A DNA stretch of 41,952 nt. Source: Clostridia bacterium. Lineage in GTDB: Bacteria; Bacillota; Clostridia; Oscillospirales; CAG-272. Location: NCBI GenBank assembly GCA_017935225.1, contig JAGBIA010000029.1:1-41952 (forward strand). The letters are read 5' to 3'. The position numbers were made by a program, and so were the translations under genes. The notes beneath the pieces are model-generated. The model was not told where the DNA came from. It ran no database searches and worked only from the letters and a program-made list of their open reading frames with translations. Of this stretch, positions 24,619 through 32,178 are shown piece by piece (position 1 is the stretch's first letter; each line of letters opens with the position of its first letter).

Positions 24619-25404
24619 TCAATCGTGGTAGCCTTTCTTGCGAAGAAGCTCAAGCACTACGTCGGGATTGTTGCAGGTGATAAGCTCCGCGCCGTTCGCG
24701 ATAGCAAGATCGACGGTCTCCTCGTCCTTTACCGACGCGCCCGCCCAAGGCTGAATTCCGCATCTGTCGATGTACTCAAAATCGCTCTTATTCGTGCTGA
24801 AAACACAGCTACAGTACGCGTAAGAATAGGGAAAGAGCGTCATATCCGTGCCAAGACAGGTGATCGGGAAGTAGACGTGAAGTCTGTACTTCATTCCGTA
24901 CTTTTTGTAGATGTACTCATGGAGCTTGCCGCTGAATGTGTTGATAACGCAACGCTCGGAGAGTCCGTTCTCGTCAAGAAGAGAAAGAACGCGGTCACAT
25001 ACCGAGTAAGAAAGCTCTTCTCTGCCGTCGGTGGGGTATTCCTTGAGCTCGATGTCGTAGGTCATCTCGGGCAGAGTGACCGCGAACTCTAAAAATTCCG
25101 CAAATGTAGGGATGCGCTGACCTGCAAACTCCGCGCCCTTCCACGAGCCTGCGTCAAGCGCGCGAAGCTCTGCGAGAGTGAGATCCTCGACCTTGCCCGC
25201 GCCGTTTGTGGTGCGGTCTACCGTTGCATCGTGGATGACGACCAGCTCGCCGTCCTTGGTGACACGCACGTCGATCTCGATCTGGTCAACGCCGAGCTCT
25301 GCCGCCGCTCTGTAGGCGATCATAGTGTTCTCGGGGTACTTTTCCGACCAACCGCGGTGCGCGGCAACGTAAATATTGTTCTTGCTCTGTCTCCAATAAT
25401 TCAT
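24619..25404 (-). CDS. Glycerophosphodiester phosphodiesterase
   Basis: 261 residues, UgpQ-like in length and lacking a signal peptide. Catalytic motifs are AHRG followed by PENT (residues about 15-27), the metal ligands in EIDVR, and the second His in VVIHDATVDRTTNG. IELKEYP supplies a further Glu. The enzyme hydrolyses glycerophosphodiesters to glycerol-3-phosphate and an alcohol in the cytosol. It is the middle gene of the HAD-GDPD-GH30 operon (27 bp and 19 bp spacers). Confidence 0.92.
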   Translation of the reverse strand: MNYWRQSKNNIYVAAHRGWSEKYPENTMIAYRAAAELGVDQIEIDVRVTKDGELVVIHDATVDRTTNGAGKVEDLTLAELRALDAGSWKGAEFAGQRIPTFAEFLEFAVTLPEMTYDIELKEYPTDGREELSYSVCDRVLSLLDENGLSERCVINTFSGKLHEYIYKKYGMKYRLHVYFPITCLGTDMTLFPYSYAYCSCVFSTNKSDFEYIDRCGIQPWAGASVKDEETVDLAIANGAELITCNNPDVVLELLRKKGYHD

Positions 25405-25431
25405 AACTTTTCTCCTTTATAAACTCAGAAA

Positions 25432-26148
25432 TTACAAAAGATCCTTAACGACCTCGGGAAAATCGAGGTAATTGTCGATGGTAAGATAGTTGAAATCCGA
25501 CTTGTAGACCGACTCGTCGTTGCCGCCAGGTCCGTAGTCGTCGCCGATATATACGACCTCGCTGTGAGCTATGCCGTGATCAGCGCAGTATTTAGAGAGC
25601 GCGTAAGCCTTGTCAAAGGGAAACGGCGCCATATCGAAAGATGAAGATCCGCCGACAAAGACGGTGTAGTCCGAGAACACCTTGCAGATGTCGTCGTAGA
25701 TCGCGCGGCGCTTGGATCTGTCGGGATCAAACGCGAGCTTGTCCTCTGCGCGTGCCTTAGTCCCGAGGATCGGGAAGGTTACGCAGCCCGAGCTGTGATA
25801 CTCGACGTTCTCACCCGCAAACTCACAAAAACCGTACTTTTCGCGCATGGCGGTCACGCGCTCTTCCATATGTGCGCGATCGCAGGGGCGCACCTCGTCA
25901 AAGACGATGTCGATCTCGCCGCTCTCTGCGTTGTACTCGGCGTACTGCATACCGTAGTTTCCGATAATATCGATCGGGAACTTTCCGAGCTGATTGAAAA
26001 TTCTGTGGCACATTCCCGCGCCGACCATCAGAAGCTTATATTTTTTAGAAAGCGCCTCAAGCACGGCTCTATGCTCGTCAGAGAGCGGAGTCTTGTGCTG
26101 TGTCAGCGTTCCGTCAAGGTCCATAGCTATAACTTTTATGTTTTCCAT
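25432..26148 (-). CDS. HAD-superfamily phosphatase (phosphomannomutase/SPP-like)
   Basis: 238 residues from the ATG at 26148, with GGAGG upstream; the longer frame starts inside the promoter region. HAD motif I is MDLDGTLT, with nucleophile Asp and acid/base Asp. Motif II is likely LLMVGAGM, and motif IV is YIGDDYGPGGND. The cap pattern and the FDMAPFPFDKAYAL region resemble class IIB HAD proteins such as eukaryotic-type phosphomannomutase and sucrose-phosphatase. It would dephosphorylate or isomerise a sugar phosphate. First gene of the GDPD/GH30 operon. Confidence 0.87.
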   Translation of the reverse strand: MENIKVIAMDLDGTLTQHKTPLSDEHRAVLEALSKKYKLLMVGAGMCHRIFNQLGKFPIDIIGNYGMQYAEYNAESGEIDIVFDEVRPCDRAHMEERVTAMREKYGFCEFAGENVEYHSSGCVTFPILGTKARAEDKLAFDPDRSKRRAIYDDICKVFSDYTVFVGGSSSFDMAPFPFDKAYALSKYCADHGIAHSEVVYIGDDYGPGGNDESVYKSDFNYLTIDNYLDFPEVVKDLL

Positions 26149-26175
26149 ACCTGCCTCCAAAGCTTTATTGACTTC

Positions 26176-26204
26176 ATTATAACACACAAGAAAGCAAAAA
26201 TCAA
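26176..26204 (-). promoter_or_regulatory. Promoter of the HAD-GDPD-GH30 operon
   Basis: On the minus strand, TTGATT (26199-26204), 17 bp, TATAAT (26176-26181). The start region lies 25-30 nt before the HAD gene. Confidence 0.8.
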
Positions 26205-26247
26205 TAATATTGAAAATTATTTTGTGCGAGATGCAGGATGTGCGCAA

Positions 26248-26778
26248 TCAGAGTGCCGCCGCCTTCTTTTTAGCGATACGCGGCATAATATCAAGTCGAA
26301 CTATTCCGACTAGGAGCGAGATAAGCGTGATCGCCTCGCATACAACGCCTGCAATAGAGAACACACTGTAGTTATAGATGAGCCAGCTCATGCTGGTAAC
26401 GAATATGATGCTTCTGACGACCGTAGTGTTTTTGTTACCGTACGCAACCGTGGAAAGCACCTTTGCAACAATGATCAGCACGCTCTTCGCGCCCTGCCAG
26501 GTCAGTATTCCGAAGATCACGAAGACGATCGAGAATATAACCGTCGCCACCGTTGTTTTCTTGCCCTTGGCAACCTGCTTTGAAAAGAGAATGTTTCTCA
26601 CGCAACCGATAATATTCATAGCACCGCCCGTGTACGCGCCGAGCATCAGATACTGAAACGCGAAGAGGATCTCGTTGAAGGTTCTGAAGCGCAGAATAGA
26701 GCTATGCTTTTTGCACTGAAAAGAGATGAGGCTCGCCAGAATTCCCAAGCCGCCTATACACTGTACTAATACGTCCAT
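26248..26778 (-). CDS. YgjV-family inner-membrane protein
   Basis: 176 residues from the ATG at 26778; AAGGAT lies 7 nt upstream, inside a longer GTG start that is rejected. Five to six hydrophobic helices are visible. The pattern CIGGLGILASLISFQCKKHSSIL and the region QYLMLGAYTGGAMNIIGCVRN match the YgjV (Imp-YgjV) family, whose function is unknown. It is divergent from deoR and shares overlapping promoters and operator-like sites with it, so it may be a target of that regulator, perhaps in sugar or metabolite transport. Confidence 0.8.
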   Translation of the reverse strand: MDVLVQCIGGLGILASLISFQCKKHSSILRFRTFNEILFAFQYLMLGAYTGGAMNIIGCVRNILFSKQVAKGKKTTVATVIFSIVFVIFGILTWQGAKSVLIIVAKVLSTVAYGNKNTTVVRSIIFVTSMSWLIYNYSVFSIAGVVCEAITLISLLVGIVRLDIMPRIAKKKAAAL

Positions 26779-26789
26779 ATTTTTTATCC

Positions 26790-26818
26790 TTGACACAGAT
26801 GATTTTTTCTGCTATAAT
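26790..26818 (+). promoter_or_regulatory. deoR-gene promoter
   Basis: TTGACA (26790-26795), 17 bp, TATAAT (26813-26818). On the other strand a TATAAT overlaps this -10, with a weak TTGCTT 17 bp away, probably for ygjV. Confidence 0.8.
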
Positions 26819-26834
26819 TATATCATTCAAACAG

Positions 26835-26873
26835 TTCGAAAGCAATACATGTTCGAAATGTTGTTAACGAACA
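26835..26873. promoter_or_regulatory. GlpR/DeoR-like operator cluster
   Basis: TTCGAA occurs at 26835-26840 and 26852-26857, 17 bp apart, and CGAACA at 26868-26873 within ATGTTGTTAACGAACA. This closely resembles the known GlpR half-site ATGTTCG / CGAACAT. It lies downstream of both divergent -10 boxes, as expected of repressor sites. Confidence 0.6.
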
Positions 26874-26898
26874 AATATTTGTGCAAAAGGAGACAAAA

Positions 26899-27594
26899 AT
26901 GGAAGGTCAAAGCAGAGAAAAGGACATATTGGACATTCTTTACGAAAGAGACAGAATATCGGTCGCGGAGCTTGCGAAAATTCTGTTCGTTTCCGAGATG
27001 ACGGTGCGCAGAGATCTGACCTCGCTTGAGAAAAAGGGAGTCATCAAAAGATACCGCGGCGGCGCAGTCTTAACGACAGTCAGCAACGAGATGCCGATCT
27101 CTCGCAGATTTTTCGTTGACGAGGACGAAAAGAAGGACCTCGGCAGACAAGCCGCAGAATTTCTCGCCGACTCTCAGACGGTCTACCTCGACAGCTCCTC
27201 GACCTGCCAATACATCATTCCGTATATGAACAAATTCAAGAATATCACGATCGTGACGAATTCGGTCAATTCCCTGCTCTACGCCGCAAAGCTGCAGATC
27301 CCCTGCATACTCCTTGGCGGAAAGTACTACGATCGCGATATGTGTCTGGTCGGGACGATCACCGAGCAGTACGCGGATCAGTTCAACGTGGATATTGCTT
27401 TTTTCTCGCCGCTCGGTATATCGGACGACGGAATAATCTCGGACGTCGATATCGAGCAAACGAGCGTGAGACGGATGATAATGAAGCACGCCAAAAGGAA
27501 GGTGTTTTTGTTTGAGCGCAACAAGCTCTCAAAGACCTACCCCTACACCCTGACGCGCAAGGATGAGGTCGACGATATCCTCTTTTCAAATTGA
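26899..27594 (+). CDS. DeoR/GlpR-family regulator
   Basis: 231 residues from the ATG at 26899, AAAGGAGA upstream. The N-terminal winged helix (about 6-60) contains ISVAELAKILFVSEMTVRRD, the family signature, then LEKKGVIKRYRGGAVL. The C-terminal domain (about 75-231) is the ribose-5-phosphate-isomerase-like sensor with DSSSTC and TNSVNSL, which bind sugar phosphates in this family. It probably represses its own gene and ygjV through the TTCGAA/CGAACA sites. The aldose epimerase gene starts 92 nt downstream with its own promoter. Confidence 0.9.
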   Translation: MEGQSREKDILDILYERDRISVAELAKILFVSEMTVRRDLTSLEKKGVIKRYRGGAVLTTVSNEMPISRRFFVDEDEKKDLGRQAAEFLADSQTVYLDSSSTCQYIIPYMNKFKNITIVTNSVNSLLYAAKLQIPCILLGGKYYDRDMCLVGTITEQYADQFNVDIAFFSPLGISDDGIISDVDIEQTSVRRMIMKHAKRKVFLFERNKLSKTYPYTLTRKDEVDDILFSN

Positions 27595-27601
27595 CGCCCC
27601 A

Positions 27602-27646
27602 TTTTTGCCCCAAACGCCAAAATAGCCTTGACAAACGGGGCAAAAA
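27602..27646. promoter_or_regulatory. Inverted repeat across the epimerase promoter
   Basis: A perfect 10-bp inverted repeat TTTTTGCCCC (27602-27611) / GGGGCAAAAA (27637-27646), separated by 25 bp that include the -35 box. It could be a looping operator or an attenuating deoR terminator. Confidence 0.45.
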
Positions 27647-27656
27647 AGTATATAAT
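27628..27656 (+). promoter_or_regulatory. Aldose epimerase promoter
   Basis: TTGACA (27628-27633), 17 bp, TATAAT (27651-27656), perfect consensus. Confidence 0.88.
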
Positions 27657-27686
27657 GTTCTTAATAAATTTTGTGAGGTAACTGTT

Positions 27687-28553
27687 ATGAATACAAATAT
27701 CAAAGACGTAATTTCGATAAAGTACGGCGATTGGGCTGCTCTCGTTTGCGCAAGACTCGGCGGCAACGTCATAGTTCTTGAACACAAGGGCCGCGACGTT
27801 CTCGTTCCGCTCGTTGACGAGGCACAGCTCAAGGTCAACCCCTATCTTCAGGGCTCGCCCATCCTCTTCCCCGCTAACCGTACCAATTTCGGCAAGTTCA
27901 CATTTGAGGGCAAGGAATACACCCTGCCGCTCAACGAGGATTGGTCGCAGTGCCACATCCACGGCTTCGTGCACACCCGCCCCTTCACTCTCGTGGAGCA
28001 GAAGGAAAACGAGGTGACTCTCAAGCTCGTTTACGATAAGATCGACGAGTGGTTCCCCTTTATGTGCGAGGTCTGGGTGACCTACACGCTTGATACGCGC
28101 GGATTTACCCAGAGCTATACTATCAAGAACATCGACACGCGCAATCTCCCCGTCGTTTTCTGTATGCACAGCACCTTCGTTGAACCCGAGCTCTTCGTTC
28201 TCCCGATCTCGATGCATCAGCAGAGAGTTGACGGCAGAGCAAACGGCAAGTACATTCCGCTCAATGCCAAGGAGCAGAGATACGTTACCGGAAGCGCATC
28301 GAAGGACGTTGACGTTGACGGCTACTATCTTGCAAGCGGCAGAGAAACGCAGATCGGCGATTATCTCTACAGCGTTTCCGAGCAGTTTGACCACTGGGTA
28401 CTCTACAACGGTCGCGGCAAGGGCGGATTTATCTGCATCGAGCCTCAGGCAGGTATGGTAAACGGACTCAACTACCCCGCTCCCGAGGGACACAGAGTCG
28501 TAGAGCCCGGCAAGTCGATCGATTTCTCGGCGACTATTTCTTACAATAAGTAA
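27687..28553 (+). CDS. Aldose 1-epimerase (GalM-like)
   Basis: 288 residues from the ATG at 27687, RBS GTGAGGT. The fold's substrate contacts are seen: FPANR near residue 62, HIHGFVH near residues 90-96, a second His in CMHSTF, and the catalytic Glu in CIEPQAG near residue 255. It interconverts alpha and beta anomers of a free aldose in the cytosol. Length and motifs fit the YihR/GalM-related family of Firmicutes. It has its own strong promoter and terminator, and codon use suggests good expression. It sits beside the DeoR-type regulator, which may control it. Confidence 0.87.
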   Translation: MNTNIKDVISIKYGDWAALVCARLGGNVIVLEHKGRDVLVPLVDEAQLKVNPYLQGSPILFPANRTNFGKFTFEGKEYTLPLNEDWSQCHIHGFVHTRPFTLVEQKENEVTLKLVYDKIDEWFPFMCEVWVTYTLDTRGFTQSYTIKNIDTRNLPVVFCMHSTFVEPELFVLPISMHQQRVDGRANGKYIPLNAKEQRYVTGSASKDVDVDGYYLASGRETQIGDYLYSVSEQFDHWVLYNGRGKGGFICIEPQAGMVNGLNYPAPEGHRVVEPGKSIDFSATISYNK

Positions 28554-28570
28554 TTTAATTTCATAAAACA

Positions 28571-28600
28571 AAAAAACACGAACCTCGGTTCGTGTTTTTT
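28571..28600. terminator. Bidirectional terminator, epimerase and recX
   Basis: The stem AAAAAACACGAAC/GTTCGTGTTTTTT with a CTCG loop has T-runs in both directions and lies between convergent genes. Confidence 0.9.
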
Positions 28601-28601
28601 A

Positions 28602-29258
28602 TTAGTCGTATATAGAAGACTTTTTATTCGCAACCGCGTTGATCGCGCTCTTTACCTCGGAGAGCGAATAGCCGTAGCGCGAGATCGAGGCGATCAGCTT
28701 CTGCATCGCGAGCTTATCGGTCGGGATGCACTTGCATTTGCTCTCGACGAGGCGCACGCAATTTTCCTCAAAATCGACGCCTGCGTCCTCAAGCGAGAAC
28801 ATCGCATCGTCGACCGCATCCTTGCCGTAACCCTTTGACGCAAGATGTGCGCGTATACGGCTCTCGCCCCAAAGCTTAGCGGCGCACCGCTCTGCCTCGC
28901 GGCGAGCGCTCGCGTCCTCGGCGATATATCCGCGTTCCTCTATCCTCTCTACCGCGATCGGCGCGATAGAGCGGTCGATGCCCTTTGAGATCAATTTCGA
29001 GGTCAGCATCCTTTTTGAGCACGCGCCGTATCCGAGTATCGCAAGACCTCGGCGGTAGGCGGTATATATCTCCGCCTCGCGCTCAAGCGTGTCGTAAAGC
29101 TCGCGCGAGCATTCGCCCTTTGAAAGTTCCAGCTCGATATAGGTCTCGCTCGGAATGACAAGCCGACGCTTCTCTCGTCTGTCGGCGGCGCGCATCTCGA
29201 TCGAGACGGCTATCTCGCTCTCGCCCGCCGCCGAGAGCGAGCATATTTCGATCTGCAT
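28602..29258 (-). CDS. recX: RecX regulator of RecA
   Basis: 218 residues. Three-helix repeats typical of RecX are visible, for example AILGYGACSKRMLTSKLISKG, then VERIEERGYI, then RIRAHLASKGYGKDAVDDAM. RecX binds RecA filaments and limits or modulates strand exchange. The start codon overlaps the recA stop by one base (TAATG), so translation is coupled. The N-terminal 65 residues form a beta-rich region like that of longer Firmicutes RecX proteins. Confidence 0.88.
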   Translation of the reverse strand: MQIEICSLSAAGESEIAVSIEMRAADRREKRRLVIPSETYIELELSKGECSRELYDTLEREAEIYTAYRRGLAILGYGACSKRMLTSKLISKGIDRSIAPIAVERIEERGYIAEDASARREAERCAAKLWGESRIRAHLASKGYGKDAVDDAMFSLEDAGVDFEENCVRLVESKCKCIPTDKLAMQKLIASISRYGYSLSEVKSAINAVANKKSSIYD

Positions 29259-30376
29259 TAAAGATCCTCTTCAATGGTGCGGATATCGAATTCGTCCTCG
29301 TCGTCCTCGTCGAGCTCGAATTCCTCAGCCGCCTCGGGAAGTGCGTCCTTCATGGCGCGGATCTTCGCATCAAGCTCTGCAAGAAGCTCGGGCTTGCTCT
29401 CGATGAGCTTGCGCACGTTGTCCTTACCCTGACCGATCCTCTCGCCCTCGTACGAGAACCAAGAGCCGCTCTTCTTGATGATATCAAGCGTGATCGCATA
29501 GTCGATGATCTCGCCCGAGCGCGAAATTCCCTTTCCGTAGAGTATATCGAACTCCGCGGTCTTGAAGGGGGGGGCTACCTTATTCTTAACTACCTTGCAA
29601 CGCACGCGGTTGCCGTAGATATCGTTGCCGTTCTTGAGCGTGTCGGTCTTGCGGACGTCTATTCTTACAGAAGAATAGAACTTGAGCGCGCGGCCGCCGG
29701 GAGTCGTCTCGGGGTTGCCGTACATAACGCCGACCTTCTCACGAAGCTGGTTGATGAACACGACTATGCTGTTGCTCTTGGAGATGATTGCCGAAAGCTT
29801 ACGCATAGCCTGCGACATAAGTCTCGCCTGAACGCCGACGGTCGCCTGTCCCATATCACCCTCGATCTCCTGTCTCGGCACAAGTGCCGCAACCGAGTCG
29901 ACGACTACGATGTCGACCGCGCCCGAGCGAACGAGCTGCTCGGTGATATTGAGCGCGTCCTCGCCGCAGTCGGGCTGAGAGACGAGCAGATTATTGATAT
30001 CAACGCCGAGAGCCTTTGCGTATACGGGATCGAGCGCGTGCTCCGCGTCGATGAACGCCGCCTCGCCGCCCGCCTTCTGAACCTCTGCAACGATGTGCAG
30101 AGCGACGGTGGTCTTACCCGAGGACTCAGGGCCAAAGATCTCTATAATTCTTCCTCTCGGAACTCCGCCGATGCCGAGTGCGAGATCAAGCGCGATCGAG
30201 CCGGTGCTGACTGCCTGAACTTCCATCTGCGCGTTGTCGCCAAGTCTCATTACCGAGCCTGCGCCGTGCTTCTTCTCTATCTGCGAGAGCGCAGTCGCAA
30301 GCGCCTTCTTTTTAGCCTCTGTATCGTTTGCGGGGATCGCCGATACATCAACCTTTTTCTTCTGTGCAGTTGCCAT
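29258..30376 (-). CDS. recA: Recombinase A
   Basis: 372 residues. Walker A is GPESSGKTT near residue 67, Walker B is [10 protein letters not shown], loop L1 contains EGDMG, and loop L2 [10 protein letters not shown] is followed by GNPETTPGG. The C-terminal tail is very acidic (a run rich in Glu and Asp after residue 350), as in many RecA proteins. It binds single-stranded DNA and drives homologous recombination and LexA cleavage. No LexA-type GAAC-N4-GTTC box was found at the promoter. A near-consensus promoter lies 60-90 nt upstream. Co-transcribed with recX. Confidence 0.98.
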   Translation of the reverse strand: MATAQKKKVDVSAIPANDTEAKKKALATALSQIEKKHGAGSVMRLGDNAQMEVQAVSTGSIALDLALGIGGVPRGRIIEIFGPESSGKTTVALHIVAEVQKAGGEAAFIDAEHALDPVYAKALGVDINNLLVSQPDCGEDALNITEQLVRSGAVDIVVVDSVAALVPRQEIEGDMGQATVGVQARLMSQAMRKLSAIISKSNSIVVFINQLREKVGVMYGNPETTPGGRALKFYSSVRIDVRKTDTLKNGNDIYGNRVRCKVVKNKVAPPFKTAEFDILYGKGISRSGEIIDYAITLDIIKKSGSWFSYEGERIGQGKDNVRKLIESKPELLAELDAKIRAMKDALPEAAEEFELDEDDEDEFDIRTIEEDL

Positions 30377-30434
30377 TATAAATTACCTCGTAAAAATCAA
30401 ATTCCGATAACGGTAGTGTCCTGTCTTTGAGACC

Positions 30435-30463
30435 ATTATACACCCATTTCTCCTTCTTGTCAA
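30435..30463 (-). promoter_or_regulatory. recA promoter
   Basis: On the minus strand, TTGACA (30458-30463), 17 bp, TATAAT (30435-30440). Confidence 0.88.
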
Positions 30464-30556
30464 TAGCTTTTGCAAAAATATTTTTCCGATTTCGGAATTT
30501 TTTAAGATTTTTTTGAAGCTTTTAAAAAGTTGATAACTTTAAAATTCCGTTTTTTA

Positions 30557-30591
30557 TAAAAAACACCGCTCCGAGCGTGACTCGGAGCGGT
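30557..30591 (-). terminator. Terminator of the LRR/Asp-box operon
   Basis: ACCGCTCCGAG/CTCGGAGCGGT (11-bp stem) followed on the minus strand by GTTTTTT, just after the Asp-box gene stop. Confidence 0.9.
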
Positions 30592-30597
30592 ATGAGG

Positions 30598-31944
30598 TTA
30601 TTTTTCAACCGTTATCTCAACGGTAAGTATGCTCTTTCTCTTGACTCCGCTCTCGTCGGGGTAGTAAAAATCGCTGTAGGCAAGCAGAGCCTTGTTCTCG
30701 GCGATCGGCAGGATCGTGCAGTTGCAGCAGCTTCCCGCGTACTCCCAGAAATTCGGGCGCTCGGGAACTATATTGCCAAGTCCGCTTCTGTCGGCATCGG
30801 TCATTATCTCGAGTCCACCGTCCCACGTGTATCCCTCGTCGTCGCTCGCGTAGACGAAAATTCCGGGGCGAGTTATCACAGTAAGCGTCACGCCGCAGTC
30901 AAGTCTGAGAAGTTGCGGCAGCGCGCCGCGATCCTTGAAATACTCGGGTTTGCTCCAGCTCTTGCCGCCGTCGCTCGAGCGTGCAAGATAGGTTGGTCCC
31001 CACTCGGGAGTTCCGCCAAACACGCCGCAGGTGCGGAGCAGGCAGAGCATCGTTCCGTCTGACATAAATTCGATCGACGGCTCCGAAAATCCGTCGCGCA
31101 GATACGCGAAGTGATCCTTTTCGGCGTCGCCCTCGTATCTTATAAAGGAAACACACTCCCAGCTCTCGCCGTCGTCGGTCGACCTGAGGATATAAGCACC
31201 GCCCTTGCCGGTATAAGCGGCAGTCTCGGGATCGCTTCCCTCCTTGTATTCTGCAATCCAGAGAGTTTTTCCGTCAGGTCCGAGCTTTATGCGCGGTCCG
31301 CTGTAGAGTCCGGGTGAGGAGACGATAAGCGTCTTTTCCTCGCCCTTCCAGGAGTCGTAGACCACCTGCGGATCGTAAATTCTGACGAGTCGATGCTTCC
31401 AATCGACCTTTGCTTCGTATTCTTTCGGTGTACTCTCGCCCTTCTTCAAACGGGTAAAGAGCAGCCCCTTCGGGCAGATATCGTCGGGAAGTGAATCCAC
31501 GTAGTAAAGATTGTCAAATCCGCCGAACACGTTGGTCGAGATAGCCACGGGGAACGGAAGCGAGCTCGCGTCCTCACTCTTCTGAGGAAGAACTTCGTCG
31601 GTAGGTATGCGGTAGTTTCCGAACCACTTTGGCTGCTTCATACCCTTCACGCTCTTTGGTGGGAAGGCTCTCGGCATAAGCATATCGCCCTCTGCCGTCG
31701 CGTATCCCATCTTTGCAACATCCTCAGCCGTTGCGGCGACCCAGCTCTTGCCGTCGTCCTCGCTCTGGAGATAGGATTTTCCGCCGTCAATAGCAAACGG
31801 CGCGTCGTCCTCGCAGTGAATGGCGATCAGTATATTTCCGTCAACCGTTCTGTAAAGCCACGGAAATTGTACAAATCCCCAATGAAGCTCCTCGGGGCGT
31901 CCGCCCTGATAAACGAGCTGCGGTTTTCCCATAGTTATCTTCAT
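30598..31944 (-). CDS. Cytosolic Asp-box (BNR) propeller, sialidase superfamily
   Basis: 448 residues. Four clear Asp-boxes lie at about residues 61 (SEDDGKSW), 255 (STDDGESW), 323 (SSDGGKSW) and 367 (SDDEGYTW). The large gap between the first and second boxes holds an insertion of roughly 100 residues. A YRIP at residue 111 resembles the sialidase FRIP motif but lies after the first Asp-box rather than before it, so it is probably chance. No signal peptide is seen. A GGAGG site lies upstream. It is the last gene of an operon with the LRR lipoprotein and the small protein. Confidence 0.78.
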   Translation of the reverse strand: MKITMGKPQLVYQGGRPEELHWGFVQFPWLYRTVDGNILIAIHCEDDAPFAIDGGKSYLQSEDDGKSWVAATAEDVAKMGYATAEGDMLMPRAFPPKSVKGMKQPKWFGNYRIPTDEVLPQKSEDASSLPFPVAISTNVFGGFDNLYYVDSLPDDICPKGLLFTRLKKGESTPKEYEAKVDWKHRLVRIYDPQVVYDSWKGEEKTLIVSSPGLYSGPRIKLGPDGKTLWIAEYKEGSDPETAAYTGKGGAYILRSTDDGESWECVSFIRYEGDAEKDHFAYLRDGFSEPSIEFMSDGTMLCLLRTCGVFGGTPEWGPTYLARSSDGGKSWSKPEYFKDRGALPQLLRLDCGVTLTVITRPGIFVYASDDEGYTWDGGLEIMTDADRSGLGNIVPERPNFWEYAGSCCNCTILPIAENKALLAYSDFYYPDESGVKRKSILTVEITVEK

Positions 31945-31968
31945 TATATTATATACCTCCGATACAGG

Positions 31969-32178
31969 TCAGTTTTCTTCCTCGTAAGCCGAAATATCTA
32001 TCTTTTTGAGCTCCGCATCGGAAATTCTTCCCTTGGTCTTTTCGTAGTACGCAACGTTGTTTCTGACCATAAACGCGAACTGCGCGTTGGGATTTCTCTT
32101 CTCCTTCTCGCACACGAAAAGGAACTTGCGAAGCAGTTCCTCGGAGACCTTAAGCTCGAGATTCAGATTATTCTTCAT
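31969..32178 (-). CDS. Small hypothetical protein, possible ribbon-helix-helix fold
   Basis: 69 residues. The pattern is a short strand (LNLELKV) followed by two amphipathic helices (SEELLRKFLFVCEKEKR and AQFAFMVRNNVAYYEK), which is how small ribbon-helix-helix DNA-binding proteins look. I do not recognise a family. Its start overlaps the stop of the LRR lipoprotein gene by one base (TAATG), and the Asp-box gene follows after 24 bp, so it lies inside an operon and is very likely expressed. It could be a regulator of that operon. Confidence 0.65.
   Translation of the reverse strand: MKNNLNLELKVSEELLRKFLFVCEKEKRNPNAQFAFMVRNNVAYYEKTKGRISDAELKKIDISAYEEEN

Noticed and set aside
30377-30463. LexA/SOS box for recA
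   Set aside because: No GAAC-N4-GTTC type palindrome was found near the promoter; only the near-consensus hexamers are visible.
30598-31944. Calling the Asp-box proteins neuraminidases (nanH)
   Set aside because: Asp-boxes are structural and occur in many families. No FRIP motif in the expected position, no signal peptide and no sialic acid catabolic genes (nanA/nanE/nanK) are seen nearby.
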